Under the pieces are notes generated by a model. The model made no database searches, was not told the DNA's origin, and saw nothing but the letters and a program-made list of their open reading frames with translations. The position numbers and the translations under genes were made by a program. A stretch of 64,000 nucleotides of DNA from Trichopria drosophilae. Lineage: Eukaryota; Arthropoda; Insecta; Hymenoptera; Diapriidae. Shown piece after piece: positions 34,168-46,658 of this stretch. The stretch spans positions 158,000,501 to 158,064,500 of the forward strand of contig CM059582.1 of assembly GCA_030407085.1 (NCBI GenBank), read 5' to 3'. How positions within the stretch are numbered: position 1 is the first letter of the stretch; the number at the start of each line of letters is the position of its first letter.

Positions 34168-34958
34168 ATATTTGCAATTGGGCTGGTACTATCACAGCAA
34201 AAGGAAAATTTGTTGAAGGGGAGATAGTTTTAAACACTGGTCTTATTATTAAGTGCGGGAAAAATGTAAATATCGGAAATGACACTTGCAGCTTCACTGC
34301 GTTTTGTTTGCAAACATCGCAATTGAAAGGAAAGCCTCATGAAATTAATTGGGCAGTATTAAATAAGGGACAGATTACTGATCACAGTTAATGATCATAA
34401 AATTTAACATTTATAGGTAATATGTATATGTATATACGTCACAAGTTAACCTCACTAACCTGTCAGTATATAATCATTTTTCTTAAAATGCAATGAACAA
34501 ACTTTCAAGCTTTGAGTTGTAGATCCTTTTCTGCTCTACTGTAGCAATCTTTTACTATGCAGTGATCTGAACGCGGAGAAAATACTCCAACATCCCTAAT
34601 ACCAAAATGAATAATTTTTAGATAAAAAATACTTCCTGCTGTGCATAGCAATACAAACTTTGGGCTTGCAGAGATGTTTCTTGCATAGATTTCGCGATTT
34701 GCCACCATGTATCGCATGTTTCATGTCAGATCCCAACAACGAGGGATTTTTATATTTAGAAATAACATAATTCAAACTAACAATACTGCAATTCAAGAAA
34801 GTGCTCATCTTTTGTTTTTATAACAGAAAACGATAACTTAGAAGCAACCATAATCTCCTATAACAGAAGTGCTTAAACCAATAGTATAACGTAATCGCTG
34901 TTCTAAAACTTCACGGATGTCATGTATCTTTTGTAAAATAATTATGATGGCCTGTACA
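34168..34958. other. Non-coding, no gene seen
   Basis: No supported feature. The GTACA before the solo LTR lies at 34954-34958. Confidence 0.3.
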
Positions 34959-35393
34959 TGTTAACGAATGGTGGAAGGGCTTTAAAATAAAACGCGTGAT
35001 TTGATCGGCCACAAACTAAAAATCATATTTATTCCGATCACCGGTGACGATTCGATCGCGACGCGGACTTCCTAACCCGACGACGTCCCTAAACGAACTG
35101 AAAAAACCCGATCGTCAATTTTTTACATCTTAGTTCGACTTTTCAACTTCTCGAACATTTAAATAGACTACAACGTCATATTATATATATCGATTATACT
35201 ATTCGAAATACAAATACTTTTATCGAGATCGTCACCATTTCGAAGGGCCTTTTACATAATTTACCTAACAGGCCTGCTTCATTTTGAGAGGTACCCCCAT
35301 TCGGGTGTGCAATGGCGTAGGGAAAACCACCTCTGTGGGAAAAAACCTACGCCGGGTACCGCAGTTGATAAAACATCGATTCCGTCCGTAACA
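34959..35393. mobile_element. Solo LTR, copy 1
   Basis: A 435-bp sequence starting TGTTAACGA and ending CCGTAACA, about 85% identical by eye to 50585-51020. Flanks GTACA (34954-34958) and GTACT (35394-35398) are a 5-bp target duplication with one mismatch. It contains a TTTAAATAGACTAC block and a conserved folded region (35290-35360). No internal retroelement sequence is next to it, so it is a solo LTR left by recombination. Coding orientation cannot be decided; Gypsy or BEL/Pao are both possible. Confidence 0.8.
35290..35360. other. Conserved stem-loop region inside the solo LTR
   Basis: GGTACCC (35290-35296) pairs with GGGTACC (35354-35360) and encloses a CCC/GGG hairpin and GGCGTAGG/CCTACGCC (35314-35321 with 35346-35353), itself holding CCAC/GTGG. 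The same elements are kept in the second copy at about 50914-50985, apart from a shortened outer stem. Confidence 0.6.
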
Positions 35394-37447
35394 GTACTGA
35401 TGAAATCGGGTGTCTTAAATGCAAATACTAAGACACTTGGAAGTGTCATCTTATAAACTGTGTCTTGATTTGGGCGTCTTAAAAACAAAGTGTCTCAAAA
35501 TTTATGATATTTTCAGAAACATCTGAGCTAACCCTGTCAAATATCTGTTGGAGATTATATTTTTCTTGTACCACTTCAATTGCTAATCTAGATATACACA
35601 GGATGATGATCATCATTTGCATCTGCTAAACTAACGTAACTTCCCTAGTAGAGATAGTCACCAGAATTTGCCCAGAATTATTCTAGATTTTTATAATCTG
35701 GCTAGAAACCTGTTATATAATATGGTTAGAAATCCCCTTAAAAATGACATCAATTCTGGCGTAAATCTACTGAGACGGGAGGGATTGAGATCGCTAATAT
35801 AGTTTAACATCAGTGCGACAAGCACCTACAACTTACCGACCTCGGCTCGATTCAAGAATCTCGAATGACTCCAATGCTTCTCGATCGAATCCCCAATATG
35901 GCGGTTTATTCTCAGCTGATTCGCTTGCACATGCTAGCGTGATTGTTTACAAAGCTGCTGCATAGATCAAACCTTCATTTCGAAAAAAAAATTGTTTACA
36001 CGTGCTCATTTTGTCGAATCGATTGATCCTTACCTATTATACAAATTTCATATGATATTTTCAGTTTGCAATTATGTCACTTTAAACATCTGTGCTAGTG
36101 GTTTAGCGGGCTTTCAAATAGAATTCATGTGTATTTCTACCGAGATTCTACCGAACAGATATACTCCGTTGATCCAACAATTGTTTGTTTTGCTCAATTT
36201 TAATGCTACTGAGTGGAGGGAAATTATGCTATACTTTCTAAAAGTTATTCTTGAATCATTCAGTTACAAGGTGATCAGTAGTTTTGCTTTACAATAATGA
36301 CAGAATATTGAGATATTTTTATTTGTATGACTTTATTATTCTGCGTGAGCGAGTTGGAACAAAGAAAAGTATACAACTGAAAATACTAATTGGAATGCAA
36401 CAATTTAATAACAAATATTAATCCCATATACCGAACATAATAGAATCAATTTTTAATTTGTTTATGTTGCTTTTTTCGTTATTAATGCTTTTAGTTTTTT
36501 TTTTATCGTTTTTGGTAATTATTTTGTTTTCATTGAAATTAAAATTAAAAGTTTATAAACTGCATCTGCGGCATTATTGTTTCAGGCGTAAAATTTCTTT
36601 TTAAGCTTAAGAACTGTCTTACATCCGCAATATATAGTTATGCATTTGAAACAGTATTTTTTCAAACTCCATGACCCTTGTAGGTAAATTTGTGGTTGTC
36701 ATAATCAGTTTATTGGCGTTATATTTATTCGATAAAAAAAAATATTTGTGTAGTTTATACCAATATTTTAAAGGTAATTTGAATAGCTTTTTGAAATTTG
36801 TATGGAAACATTTGGAATATCGATGTAATACTATCTTAATTTCTTTTATTTATAATGCAAGTGTAACTAGGAAATAAATGCGTTTAAATGCAATATTATA
36901 TAAACGGATTTACCTGGATATCGTGAGTGGCGGTGGTGTGTAAAGATAGCATCTGTAGCGTGCCTCCAGCAGAACGGCTCATTAAAAAATGGCTGAGATT
37001 TTAATGAGTGCAATTACAAGAGTTTACGGCAATGCACTCATGAATATGCGAGTTCTGAAAATAAACCATTCAGAAATAATAAAATATTCTATTTTCGTAA
37101 AACATATATTCCCAAGTAATTTATTAATCATGTCATGATTAGTTACGTCGAACACACTAAAAAACAATCATTACTGGAAACAGGATGTCGAAAGAATAAA
37201 TAAAATGTTACATCGAGGGAACTTTTTAATTTATGCGTATATAAAATTATATCATTATAAATGATATGTTTTGTAAAATGTATTAAATTACAAATTATTT
37301 TTCCATTACAGTCGAATTTAATTACTCTAGAATTGCTTTTTTCTAATCGCATACTTAAAACGTCAATTGGCATGTCACTTGATCGCAGGAAATGTTCGTA
37401 AGGAGTTGGCGACTTTTAACGCCTGGAAGTTCCATTCCTTTTTGTAG
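35394..37447. other. Mostly AT-rich non-coding
   Basis: An imperfect inverted repeat spans about 35648-35773 (AGTAGAGATAGTCACCAGAATT against AATTCTGGCGTAAATCTACT). A 101-codon frame at 35992-36297 is not recognisable. A moderately CpG-rich patch with ATTTTAATGAGTGCAATTAC sits near 36920-37040. Confidence 0.3.
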
Positions 37448-37596
37448 ACGATGTACAGTCCGGTGGGATTGCAAGAGCGGATAATTGAAATTCCAGGAAA
37501 TGCACGACACTGGGTCATTCTTGCCACAACCGGAAAAGTTGGCGTCGCTCGCTTTCAGCACGGTATACCGCGGCGCCAGGCAATTCTGCAGAAATG
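37448..37596 (+). CDS. Candidate internal host exon, unrecognised protein
   Basis: A pyrimidine-rich acceptor (CCATTCCTTTTTGTAG, AG at 37446-37447) and a strong donor (ATG followed by GTAAGATGAG, GT at 37597-37598) bound 149 bases in which only one plus-strand frame is open. That frame starts ACG ATG TAC and encodes about 49 residues of mixed composition, including a run I-P-G-N-A-R-H-W-V-I-L-A-T-T-G-K-V-G. The DNA is far richer in GC and CpG than its flanks. A stop immediately after the donor fits splicing. Against it: a 90-codon minus-strand frame covers the same DNA, and I recognise no family. No partner exon can be proven. Confidence 0.33.
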
Positions 37597-38349
37597 GTAA
37601 GATGAGAACGTCCACCGTCTTCGGCACGCAATCTCAGACCTTACAAAATCGAGATATATCATTATTAATTTTGCTCGTCCTATTTTGTAAAATTTTTGAA
37701 TGTTGGGAATTTGAAGTTGTGGGAATCATTTCTTCTGTAAATGCTACGCGTATTCCTATTATCATTTTTTGTACTATATTAACGTTTAATTAAAATTAAC
37801 TCACCCCAGGAAACGATATTCATTTATTTCAATCTGTTATTTATTTCAATATTCGTATGTTCAAATTAATACAAATGGTAAAAAATGGTACACATGGGCC
37901 ATTCCCCGCCTAGCGTACCCCTGTAGAAAAATATTTTTTTTAATTTCTTTTTGTACTTATTTCATGAAGAACCCTTACTTACTTGTATTATTTCCATACA
38001 TTACTTTCAATCCCTAACGTAGCAAAAAAAATAGATTAAAAACTAAGTACTATTTTATGATTACGTCATTGGAAATAGTTATAGCACACGTTGCTTATTC
38101 TAACGAAAATCAGAAATTACACAATTTCGTTCTGTTTGGATTTTAAAGGTTTCTTGACAAGCTTTCAAGTGAAACTATCAATAATAAAAGTATAAAATCA
38201 ATCGCCGGAGTATTCTAGAATAAACTCAATTGTTGTAAATAAAATATGATTATTTTTCGTTTCGTTTCCCGTTTTACTGATACCAATTTCGAATGTTTGT
38301 TGCCTGGATACCACTAATCAACAAAGGAGAAATCTGAGATTTATAAAAA
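37597..38349. other. AT-rich non-coding, no gene seen
   Basis: No supported feature. Confidence 0.35.
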
Positions 38350-38812
38350 TGACGAAAGCTAAAGGTCACGCTGAAAATCGTTGTAAAATTTGTTTACTTT
38401 GTAACGAAAAACGAACTTAAAGTTTCCAGTTGATGTTAAAGTCAAATAACTTGTTGAAGTAAAGTTTCATTACGATACATCTGATCAACATTTACCTACC
38501 GGTGCAAGCAGTGGCTGTAAAAGAGGTTTACATCGCATCAAAGAAGATGAAACGAAAAGGGTGACCGCACAAAATCAATTTTCCAATCTCACACTATTAA
38601 AGAAGACACCCTTTTTAAAGGTATGACTGTTCAAACATCCACTGGAGGAGTTCAAATGTCACATAAGTGTCGTGAAAATTTCAATGAAGGAATTTCAGCT
38701 AAAGGGTTCAAAGATTTAGGGGTTACCAAGTTACTGGTACTAGCATCGATGTTGTGTTTGGAACGAATGTAAATACAATGTGTCTGTTTTATGTGTTTCT
38801 TGTACCTCGGCC
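38350..38812 (+). pseudogene. Decayed transposon-type zinc-cluster ORF
   Basis: An ATG at 38350 begins a frame with R-C-K-I-C-L-L-C-N-E-K-R, then a stop. Downstream, in another frame, H-Y-D-T-S-D-Q-H-L-P-T-G appears, then a stretch with V-Q-M-S-H-K-C. The order C-x2-C-x2-C, Y-D-x2-D-x2-L-P-T-G, H-K-C resembles the N-terminal part of a protein family common in invertebrate mobile elements. Several stops and at least two frame changes show it is dead. Family identity comes from motif order only. Confidence 0.4.
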
Positions 38813-39544
38813 TAGGTTTTCTGCAGGTTTCCTACACTATTGCACTATGAATGGTTACATGAAGAAGTCTAAAAAACTCAAAGGCTAAACTAGATGCCAT
38901 CGACCCGGGTGCCTACAATTTTGGCTAAATTCGTATTGCAGTTCCCTGACGAAAGGCTGATGCTTCCGGGAATATTCCCATTTTAACACTGCCAAGAAAG
39001 AAGGCAGCAGAGGGTAGTTCTAGCATCGTTAGGTTCGAGTAGTTTCTATACATATATTGTAACAATATCTTGTTCCTTAAATAGGGTGAATATGCCAATG
39101 AATGGACGGTTAAGCATTTTTCACACTTTGATCGATTGTAACTTTTGAATTCTTTTATGAAATTTTAATTATGATACCACCATTAGAATCGTTAGACTCT
39201 GCTCTTTATGACCGTGTAGTTCAACCTTTGATTTTATTTAATTATTAACCTCGTCTTCATACGTTTGTAAAAAAATCGCTAAACCCCAATGAATAGACGG
39301 GTTAAATCAAATGGGACGTTTTTAGTACCAGTTTTGGATGGCTTTAAAACTTTGCTTTGATTTTACAAAATAATAAACACTGGAAGATCAATAGTACTGT
39401 AAATATTGTTTTGAATGTTCAAAGAACATAAAAATATGTATTTTGTTGCATGTTGTGCATCATACATTCATAAGAAATAGAAATATGTAGAAAATCGTCC
39501 ATTCATTGGTAGTCGTCCATTCATTGGCATAATCATCCTATAGT
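38813..39544. other. Non-coding, no gene seen
   Basis: Short frames only. The start may still belong to the decayed element upstream. Confidence 0.3.
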
Positions 39545-40366
39545 AAAATTGAAAATGAGCATTTTCAAAACTTCGACCCCGACCGCAGGTCAGCCGAAGC
39601 ACTGATAAATGAGCACGTCTTGTTCACACTGATGCTTAAAAAAACGCGGTATAGTCGAGTTTTTGACAGGTCGTTGGGGGGGGGGGGCATACCCGCCACG
39701 CTCCCCCGCTTCCTGCGAAGCCCCGAACCCCCCTCCCCCCTACCACCTCCCCATGGCTACCCGACACCAACATCACAGTGAATATTTTGTTATGCCCCCC
39801 CCCCCTTCGCCCTGATACCCGCCTCACTCCCCTGCTTCCTCTGTGTCTCTGTTTTTTATGTAATGTATATAATATACATACATATGCTTTGAATATGCGT
39901 ATGTACAATTTATGTTATTTACGGCATTATCCTTGATTTTACGAAGAAATACAACCTTTTTTGTAGAGAATTCGATGTTCTATATTTTTTGTTTGAAACA
40001 TTTTTTTGTTAAAAAATGGAAAAACGTGTTTTTTGAGCGTTTTTTTTGTTAAACCTCCCCATAATCTAGTATGCATTGTCTCCAAAAACTAATCAGATCT
40101 AAGTTTAGCCAAGAGAAACCCAAATCCGTTTGTACTTTTTAAATTCGTCATTCCATTCGCGAGATATCGCGTATACAAAATTTTGCCCACGGACGGACGG
40201 ACGGACGGACGGACGTACAACCTAATGGACACCAATTTTTTTATTGTTGTTTTGGGTTCCTTAGGGCCTGAAACGTCGACATTTGATGAAAAACTATAGG
40301 GTAATTTTTTGGCGAGAACTGACCAAATTCAATACTTCGCCAGACCTATGGTCTTGGTCGAAGTAA
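39545..40366 (+). mobile_element. Helitron-derived (HINE/DINE-like) repeat, copy B
   Basis: Same start as copy A (AAAATTGAAAATGAGCATTTT, then ACTTCGACCCCGACCGCAGG with complementary TCAGCCGAAG) and same end hairpin (ACTTCGCCAGACC / GGTCTTGGTCGAAGT). It holds a (ACGG)n microsatellite at 40189-40215, a GTCY-type tetranucleotide as described for DINE-1/INE-1 elements, plus G- and C-runs at 39676-39687 and 39796-39808. No coding capacity. Confidence 0.65.
40189..40215. repeat. (ACGG)n microsatellite
   Basis: Nearly seven ACGG repeats inside the Helitron-like repeat, just before the conserved 3' block GAAACGTCGACATTTGATG. Confidence 0.95.
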
Positions 40367-42089
40367 AAAACGCAACAATGGTTACTTGAATGCGACTGTA
40401 TAAAGCGTAGATGGGTGAACAAAATATTGGTTACGTTCGAAAATATGCTCGAATATTGGAATAAATGGCAGTGGACCGCATTCCTGGGCGCTACAAACAT
40501 CCATCGACTGGCATTCGGGGTTTCCGTCCGAAAAGGATGCTGGGGAAATTCTCGTGGAGAATTGAACTCTGGGAGTGTCAAGAGTTAGAAGTAAGGCGTG
40601 AATTTTAGTTCGAAAAGATATCACGAACCACTGATTTGGGAAAATGGAATATATGAAACTATGTATGTTTAAACTGCGAAATTCATTGGTGAATTTGAAA
40701 TGGGTCACGTGGGAGTGACTTTCCGATGGCCAGGTAACAGATTTACGGTTTCTAATGATAACGAGTTTGTTAAAAATGTGATAATCATTGGCTTTGGTCG
40801 TCAGTCGTATTCGGTAGCCTCTGGAAGTTGGTACGAAATATACATATTTTGGAAACAGAAGTGTCGGTGTTTTATTTTTTCTAGTTTAATTGACAATCAG
40901 CGTTGAATTGCCAAGAAAATGATGAAAGTGTATCGCATTCATGCTAAATAATAAGTATAAACAGATTTTAGGGAAATATTGCGCCAGAGTTACGTAGACA
41001 TACATAGGTCAGATTTACTTGCCAACTTTATGCCATCTATGGCTAATCGGACAAGGCTTAGTCATCATCCTACACAGGACGATACAAACAAGTATACACG
41101 CAAATATTGCTTTATTTTCTAAGGAACGTTCAGTTTACGAGGCGAGCATGCTAACCACTTAACCATCCAGTTCCCTTGCCAGATTTAAAACTTATTATAT
41201 TTAGATTGGTATCATGTTACATAGTAGCCTTTATGCGAGCACTAAGTGTTCTGCGACAAAGAATGATTTGTGTAACTCTGCAGAACCCAGAACATCAGGA
41301 AACACATTGGAAAATTAGAATGAGTGGTATGAAGGACGATCTGTCAAAGCCGACGCGAAGAAATTTAAAAGTGATTGAAAAATGTACTCCACCGTCTCTC
41401 TACATTTGATGTTAGGTGTTGTAAATTCATTATACAAGCATTTGTTATCTGAATTTCAGCAAAATGCAGTTCGATGGGTAGAATTACGTCACGTATTTCG
41501 TGATATATGGTTGTCATATAAAACCTATGAATGTTTATATTACTCTTCGTTAAAAGCTGATCTTTAGACATTGCAGTACTGATTATCTATAAAAGGTGAA
41601 GAGTGGGTAGACTATTTACAACTTTGTCATCATTCTATTTTAACGTTAATGAAAGGCATTATAAAGCATCTAATGCTGTAAATGTCTAAATTATTAAAGT
41701 AGTCTTAACCCGTAAAGTCCCAAAACGGCATAAATTCCACCCGTTTTTCAACATATGACTACAGGTCCAATTCACAGATAAATCTTAATTGAATTATATT
41801 TCCTGAAGTATTTTTTCATGCTCTTTTCAAATCCGTCGTTATTTTTGCTGTATCTCTCTTTGATTTTCCAATATGGCGGCGTTTTCCTGGACAAACGTGT
41901 TAATTTAAAATTTTTATTTTGATCAATCGCGATTTACATTCAGTTAAACAGCTCAGTATTGCTCCAAATTCTGTATCGGGTGGAATTTTTTATTGTACTT
42001 TAAGGTTTTATTGGTACTTTTGAAAAATTCAAGATGGCATTTGTTTGGCATGTCGAGTTGTACTAAATTTATTATTATTTTCTCAAAAA
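40367..42089. other. Non-coding; tRNA-like relic and TTAACCC motif
   Basis: No gene supported. At 41130-41190 the minus strand reads GGTTAAGTGGTTAGCATGCT then CGCCTCGTAAAC, like the D-arm and anticodon region of a tRNA, with no B box after it: probably a truncated SINE. TTAACCCGTAAAGTCCC at about 41706 resembles a piggyBac end. Confidence 0.3.
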
Positions 42090-42330
42090 TGATTGGCTTA
42101 CAACAGAAGTTCGTATACTACAGTTTTTGAGGTTGCACAATCCGAATCTAAAATCAGATTTGCGAAATTCAAAATGGTGGATCCTATATGGCAGATCAAA
42201 CTTGGCTAAAATGTTTGGATTGCACCAGAAATTGATATATTACTTTGTAGAGGTCGCTAACTCCGAATCTGAAATCAGATTCTCGAATTTTAAAATGGCA
42301 GATCCAATATGGCAGACTACATTTCGCGAG
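42090..42330 (+). repeat. Tandem ~121-bp units of the ATGGCGGATCC repeat
   Basis: Two units sit head to tail. Each has TCCGAATCTRAAATCAGATT, then AAAATGG-GGATCC and ATATGGCAGA. The core lies at 42171-42192 and 42291-42313, about 121 bases apart. Confidence 0.75.
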
Positions 42331-42595
42331 TATAAGGTGCAGAAAGTGGACTTGGGTAATTTTTATGTGCAATAAAAATGTACATCCATTTTTGAACTTT
42401 GAATAAGTTCATTTTCATGGTTGTGAAATGGATGTCTATCGTACATACATAGATGTCCAATATACACAAGCCAAACAACATCTAATAATCAGCGGCTTAC
42501 ATAATTCGAACAAAGTATCAGGTCAATATCAGTAGGCGATGTATACAACTATAATGGAATGATTATAAATGGTTTTCTTTAAGCGATTTAGCATA

Positions 42596-43229
42596 CACTG
42601 AGAGAAGTTTAGGGTAGCAGGTACCCGAAGCTAGGAGACGGGCGGTCCGAAAAATAAAAACCGCAATTAAACCGCGATTAAAAATTGTGGGCGTTAAATT
42701 AAAATTTCTTTTCTTTAGCACCATCTTTGTTTTAGCTTTAAGAAAGTGTATATACAACTTCTGCACGGTTAATGTATTTAATGATATTAAAAAACTCGAC
42801 TGAAGTACAAAAGTTGGTGTTATTTTCATATTAACGCTTCCGTCGTGAAAATGGTGCAAAATAGCATAAAATTCTACTAAACCTTTTTTATAGAGCATGA
42901 AATTTCCTACAAAAATGTCACGGAGACCCCTAATCTAAAGTCAATAGTTTAGCCATAAATAAAGCTTAAAGTTGCATCGAAAATTTTTGAGGTTATAGAT
43001 CGGTCACCGTTGACTAGCACCGTTTTCGATACGGAAGCGTTAATATGAAAATAACACTATGTAGATGTTGTATACACACTTTCTTAATGCTAAAACAAAG
43101 ATGGTGCAGAAGAAAAAAATTTTTATTTTAAGGCCCACAATTTTTAATCGCGGTTTAATCACGGTTTTTATTTTTCGGACCGCCCGTGCCCTAGCTTAGG
43201 GTACCTGCTACCTTAAACTTCTCTCAGTG
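42596..43229. mobile_element. Long-TIR MITE, probably Tc1/mariner-type
   Basis: The ends CACTGAGAGAAGTTTA are exactly complementary and are flanked by TA on both sides (42594-42595, 43230-43231), the target of Tc1/mariner. The inverted arms extend over 250 bases with shared blocks GGTAGCAGGTACCC, GGGCGGTCCGAAAAATAAAA, TTAAAAATTGTGGGC and TCATATTAACGCTTCCGT. No transposase is present, so it would depend on an element elsewhere. Confidence 0.85.
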
Positions 43230-43231
43230 TA

Positions 43232-44710
43232 TACTTTACTACGTTTGTTACATATGTTGAGTTTTTACTGGGTTTATTGATTACAATTAAATGCATTGAA
43301 CTGAACGTGGCCAAATGTAAACCATGAATATTTTTACATTCATTACAAAAGGACAACAACTCCTTTTTTACGCAAAACCGTGGTTTAAATTTCAGGACAA
43401 TCAAATTCCTGAAAATGCTCGTATATACCATAAGCCGTATATTATACGAAAATAATGCGACTTCTATTATATTTTGTTCAAAAGAGGATGGAGAGGGAAG
43501 TAGGATAAAGCTCGGACCATAGAGTATAGGGCATTAGAGAAGACAAAGAGGTTCTTTTCAACGCAGCGACGAACCGAAATACTCTCGGCCGAACTTTTCT
43601 CATATACGTAAGGCAGGCTACGTTTTCCTACGCATGTAACGTATACTATCGCGTACCTTTATGCCGACTCCCGAAGGATTAATGTCGCGCGGCACGATGC
43701 CAAAAATGGAAACGGCTGACCTGCACGGGCGACCAGCCGCGCGGCTTACATCCACCAGTGATAAAGCTAACTGGTATGGGTTACCGCTAGTTTATGTTCA
43801 TGTACATACAGACCTGGATGTGTGTACAGTATATTAATAGCGCTTGAACTTTTGTAGCTAGGTAAAATCCGATTCTGAAGTACACTGCTATGATAATTCT
43901 ATATATACTTCCGGAAATCGAATATTTATGTTTGTTGGCTAGTCGTCCTTCCGCCATGTGTTTCGTTGCTGATTAGTGAAGTGGTTAGGAGAAATATTTA
44001 CGACAGGCGTGTTAAAGACGACGCATTGACGATATCCTAAACATAGTTGCGCTTCCATGAAGGAGGAAGTTTTAAGTGTTCTCTTCATTCAAGAATTCAA
44101 TACAAAATCTTAAAACTGACCTTATAGTTAACTAAGTATTATAAACCTGAATGATGGAACCATTTGTAACAATATAGCAAACGGATGCTTTAACAGTTTC
44201 AGAAAAAAAGTAAGCTTTCAATTTATTCATTTATATTTTCAATACGAACAAACTTGTACGTATCTGGAAGTAAGTCATAAATTTATTTCGTTCATATGAG
44301 TTTTCCTGATGTATAAAATGACTAAGTGGATTATCACAACTAATTTCACTTGATCTGATCTTACTTTAATCGGTGAGTAGAAAATTGATCAAGCGAAGAA
44401 CTGATTTATTATTTTCGGAAAATTACATTTATTATAAATTACAGAAAATGTCTTACATTCTAATTTTCTATTTAACTGCACTTTTGACAAGTATATATTT
44501 TCAAAATTTTTTAAAAGTATGTATTGTTATGCATTGCACAGTGCTGATAATGATTTTACCATGAAAATTCGATAAAATATCTTATGTAAGGGCAACATAA
44601 GAAGAAACTTGTTTTTTCTGTATTTTCTAAAATGGTGCTATAAAAATGTAGAACTGATAAAGAAGTGTTTCCAACAAAAATGTAGATCATGAAATTTCTA
44701 TAATTTTCTT

Positions 44711-44754
<44 letters not shown>

Positions 44755-44961
44755 TGTGTGTAGATCGTTACGTTTCTTTTATCAAATTGGTGTTTCTTGG
44801 TTTTTATGAATTTATTTGAAATTGATTAATTTTTTTCATAAAGTACTATAATAGTTGTTATTTATATTTCAATGTATATTTATTTAATGGTGGTTTCAAA
44901 TAAATTGTACGGTAAAATACAAACAAATTTCAGAAATGTCAAATGTACCAGAGTCGATAAT
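43232..44961. other. Non-coding with one CpG-richer island and a (TA)n tract
   Basis: 43480-43800 is CpG-rich and unique-looking (possible regulatory element). A (TA)n microsatellite lies at 44718-44751. No gene seen. Confidence 0.3.
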
Positions 44962-45090
44962 ACTTCCATAGGTCTGGTCGAAGTATTGAATTTGATCACC
45001 TCGACCAAAAAATAATCCTACAGTTTTTCATCCAATATCGACATTTTAGATCCGACAAAACTCAAAAATGCAATAAAAAAAAATTGTCAG
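44962..45090 (-). repeat. Fragment of the Helitron-like repeat (3' end, inverted)
   Basis: The minus strand shows AAATTCAATACTTCGACCAG, ACCTATGGAAGTA and TGTCGATATTGGATGAAAAA, matching the last ~120 bases of copies A and B. Confidence 0.7.
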
Positions 45091-45855
45091 TGATCTTGAA
45101 TGTACTAAAAATAATGTTTTTCTTTTTAAGAAATTGTTTGTGAAAAATAATCTTGCATAATTACATAAAGGAAAATAGTAGTTTTTATATATATTTTTTA
45201 TTGGATCGCTGATAACAAATGCGAATTCAACGTTTTTAAATTCAACTTTGCGGATTTTATACGAGGGACGAACAGTATTAAATATTTATTGATTTTTCTG
45301 ATTTCTGGTAATCATGTTTTGTGGACCGTTTGTTTCAAAATTTTTTCGCCAGAGTGGAAGACACCTTCTCAACGGTCCACATTTCATAGTTGAAATGGAA
45401 CATGATGATATAAGTGGACGAAAGAGGTGATTTGCTACTTCACGCGTGTATCGTATGCTATGTTTTGTTTACTCCGTTGAAAGAAATTTGTTGCTTACTG
45501 ATTTGAGTGTGTGAAAGTACAATGCGCAAACCGATCACTTCGTGCACTAAAAACTGTCCTCGAAATTGAATTTCACGCATAGTGTTGAAATGGAAATATT
45601 ATGACATTAACAAAATAATCATAGAAAAGTGTACCGTGAGATTTTTATCTAAATCACACTATGTTCGAAACTTTTTGTGGTATGCGTATCATGATCATTG
45701 CATTATGAAAGTGTCAGAATTTTTTCTATGAAAAGATGATAACTAGACAAAAAAGCGTACGAAATGCCTTTTCTTAGCAATTTTGCATACGAAATCGTTT
45801 TTTTTTTAATTCACCATTTTGCATTCACCAGTCGCGCATTTCAGTTTAATCTTGT
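45091..45855. other. AT-rich non-coding, no gene seen
   Basis: No supported feature. Confidence 0.3.
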
Positions 45856-46333
45856 AGGCCAACAAAATAAGACTGATTTCGATACCCAGAAACAGGATGA
45901 TACTTTTCTAAAGTTTTTCGATAGCTGAATCTAAACCTGGCAGCAGAATTGTTCTAGCCCGTCAAGATTTTTAGACATCATAACCTAAAAGTGCACAAAA
46001 ACAACGATTTTATTCATTTTCCGTCCGTTTTTCCATTTTCCGTCCATTTTCGGGCCGAACAAAATTAGTGTCCGTAATTTGACAAAATGCAGATTAATGT
46101 GCTATTTATTAGCTTTCAAATGCTGTTTTAATCATTTCGATTCATTTTTTTTTTCATAGAGTTATCGAACTTTTTGTTACGTGACGATTATGATTTCGTT
46201 TTTTTTTACTTTTAGGTTACGATATCTTAAAATGTTGAAGTGATTGAATAATCCTGCGGCCAGATTCGGATTCAAGTTAAAGAAAATCTTCGGAAAAGTA
46301 GTATCCGGTTACTATTATAAATTTTGTTGGCCT
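45856..46333. mobile_element. Foldback element with AGGCCAACAAAAT ends
   Basis: AGGCCAACAAAAT (45856-45868) and ATTTTGTTGGCCT (46321-46333) are exact complements. Inward the arms share diverged blocks such as GATGATACTTTTCTAAAG against GATACTACTTTTCCGAAG and ATCATAACCTAAAAGT against ATCGTAACCTAAAAGT. The centre holds ATTTTCCGTCC repeats. No target duplication is clear. Confidence 0.75.
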
Positions 46334-46658
46334 GTGTAATCTAAGCACAAATTTGTCATAATGCGACACTTTAAACTTCTGTATACCTATTGCGAAAGGA
46401 TTAGGATTTATTGTGGGACAATTGGTTAACAGATCGTGAAAGGTCTTAATTTCACTCGTTGAATCAAAGTTAAGAGTTTCGACATTTAAAGTTAAGACAT
46501 TTTATTTTCGTTGAAAAGATTAAGATTTGCGGTTGGACTTAACATAATTTGAGTTTAGCAAGTGTAAACCACCTAAAAGATAAATATTACTCTTATGGCA
46601 CACATGACAACAATCAGTTATAAAATATTTAAGTAAAAAGGGGCCTTTGTTATGAAAA

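Noticed and set aside
35992..36297. 101-codon plus-strand frame, briefly considered as a chemoreceptor fragment
   Set aside because: The aromatic, hydrophobic composition fits AT-rich chance translation, and the conserved receptor C-terminal motifs are missing.
39636..39908. 90-codon minus-strand frame rich in Gly, Arg and Pro
   Set aside because: Produced by G and C homopolymers inside the Helitron-like repeat.
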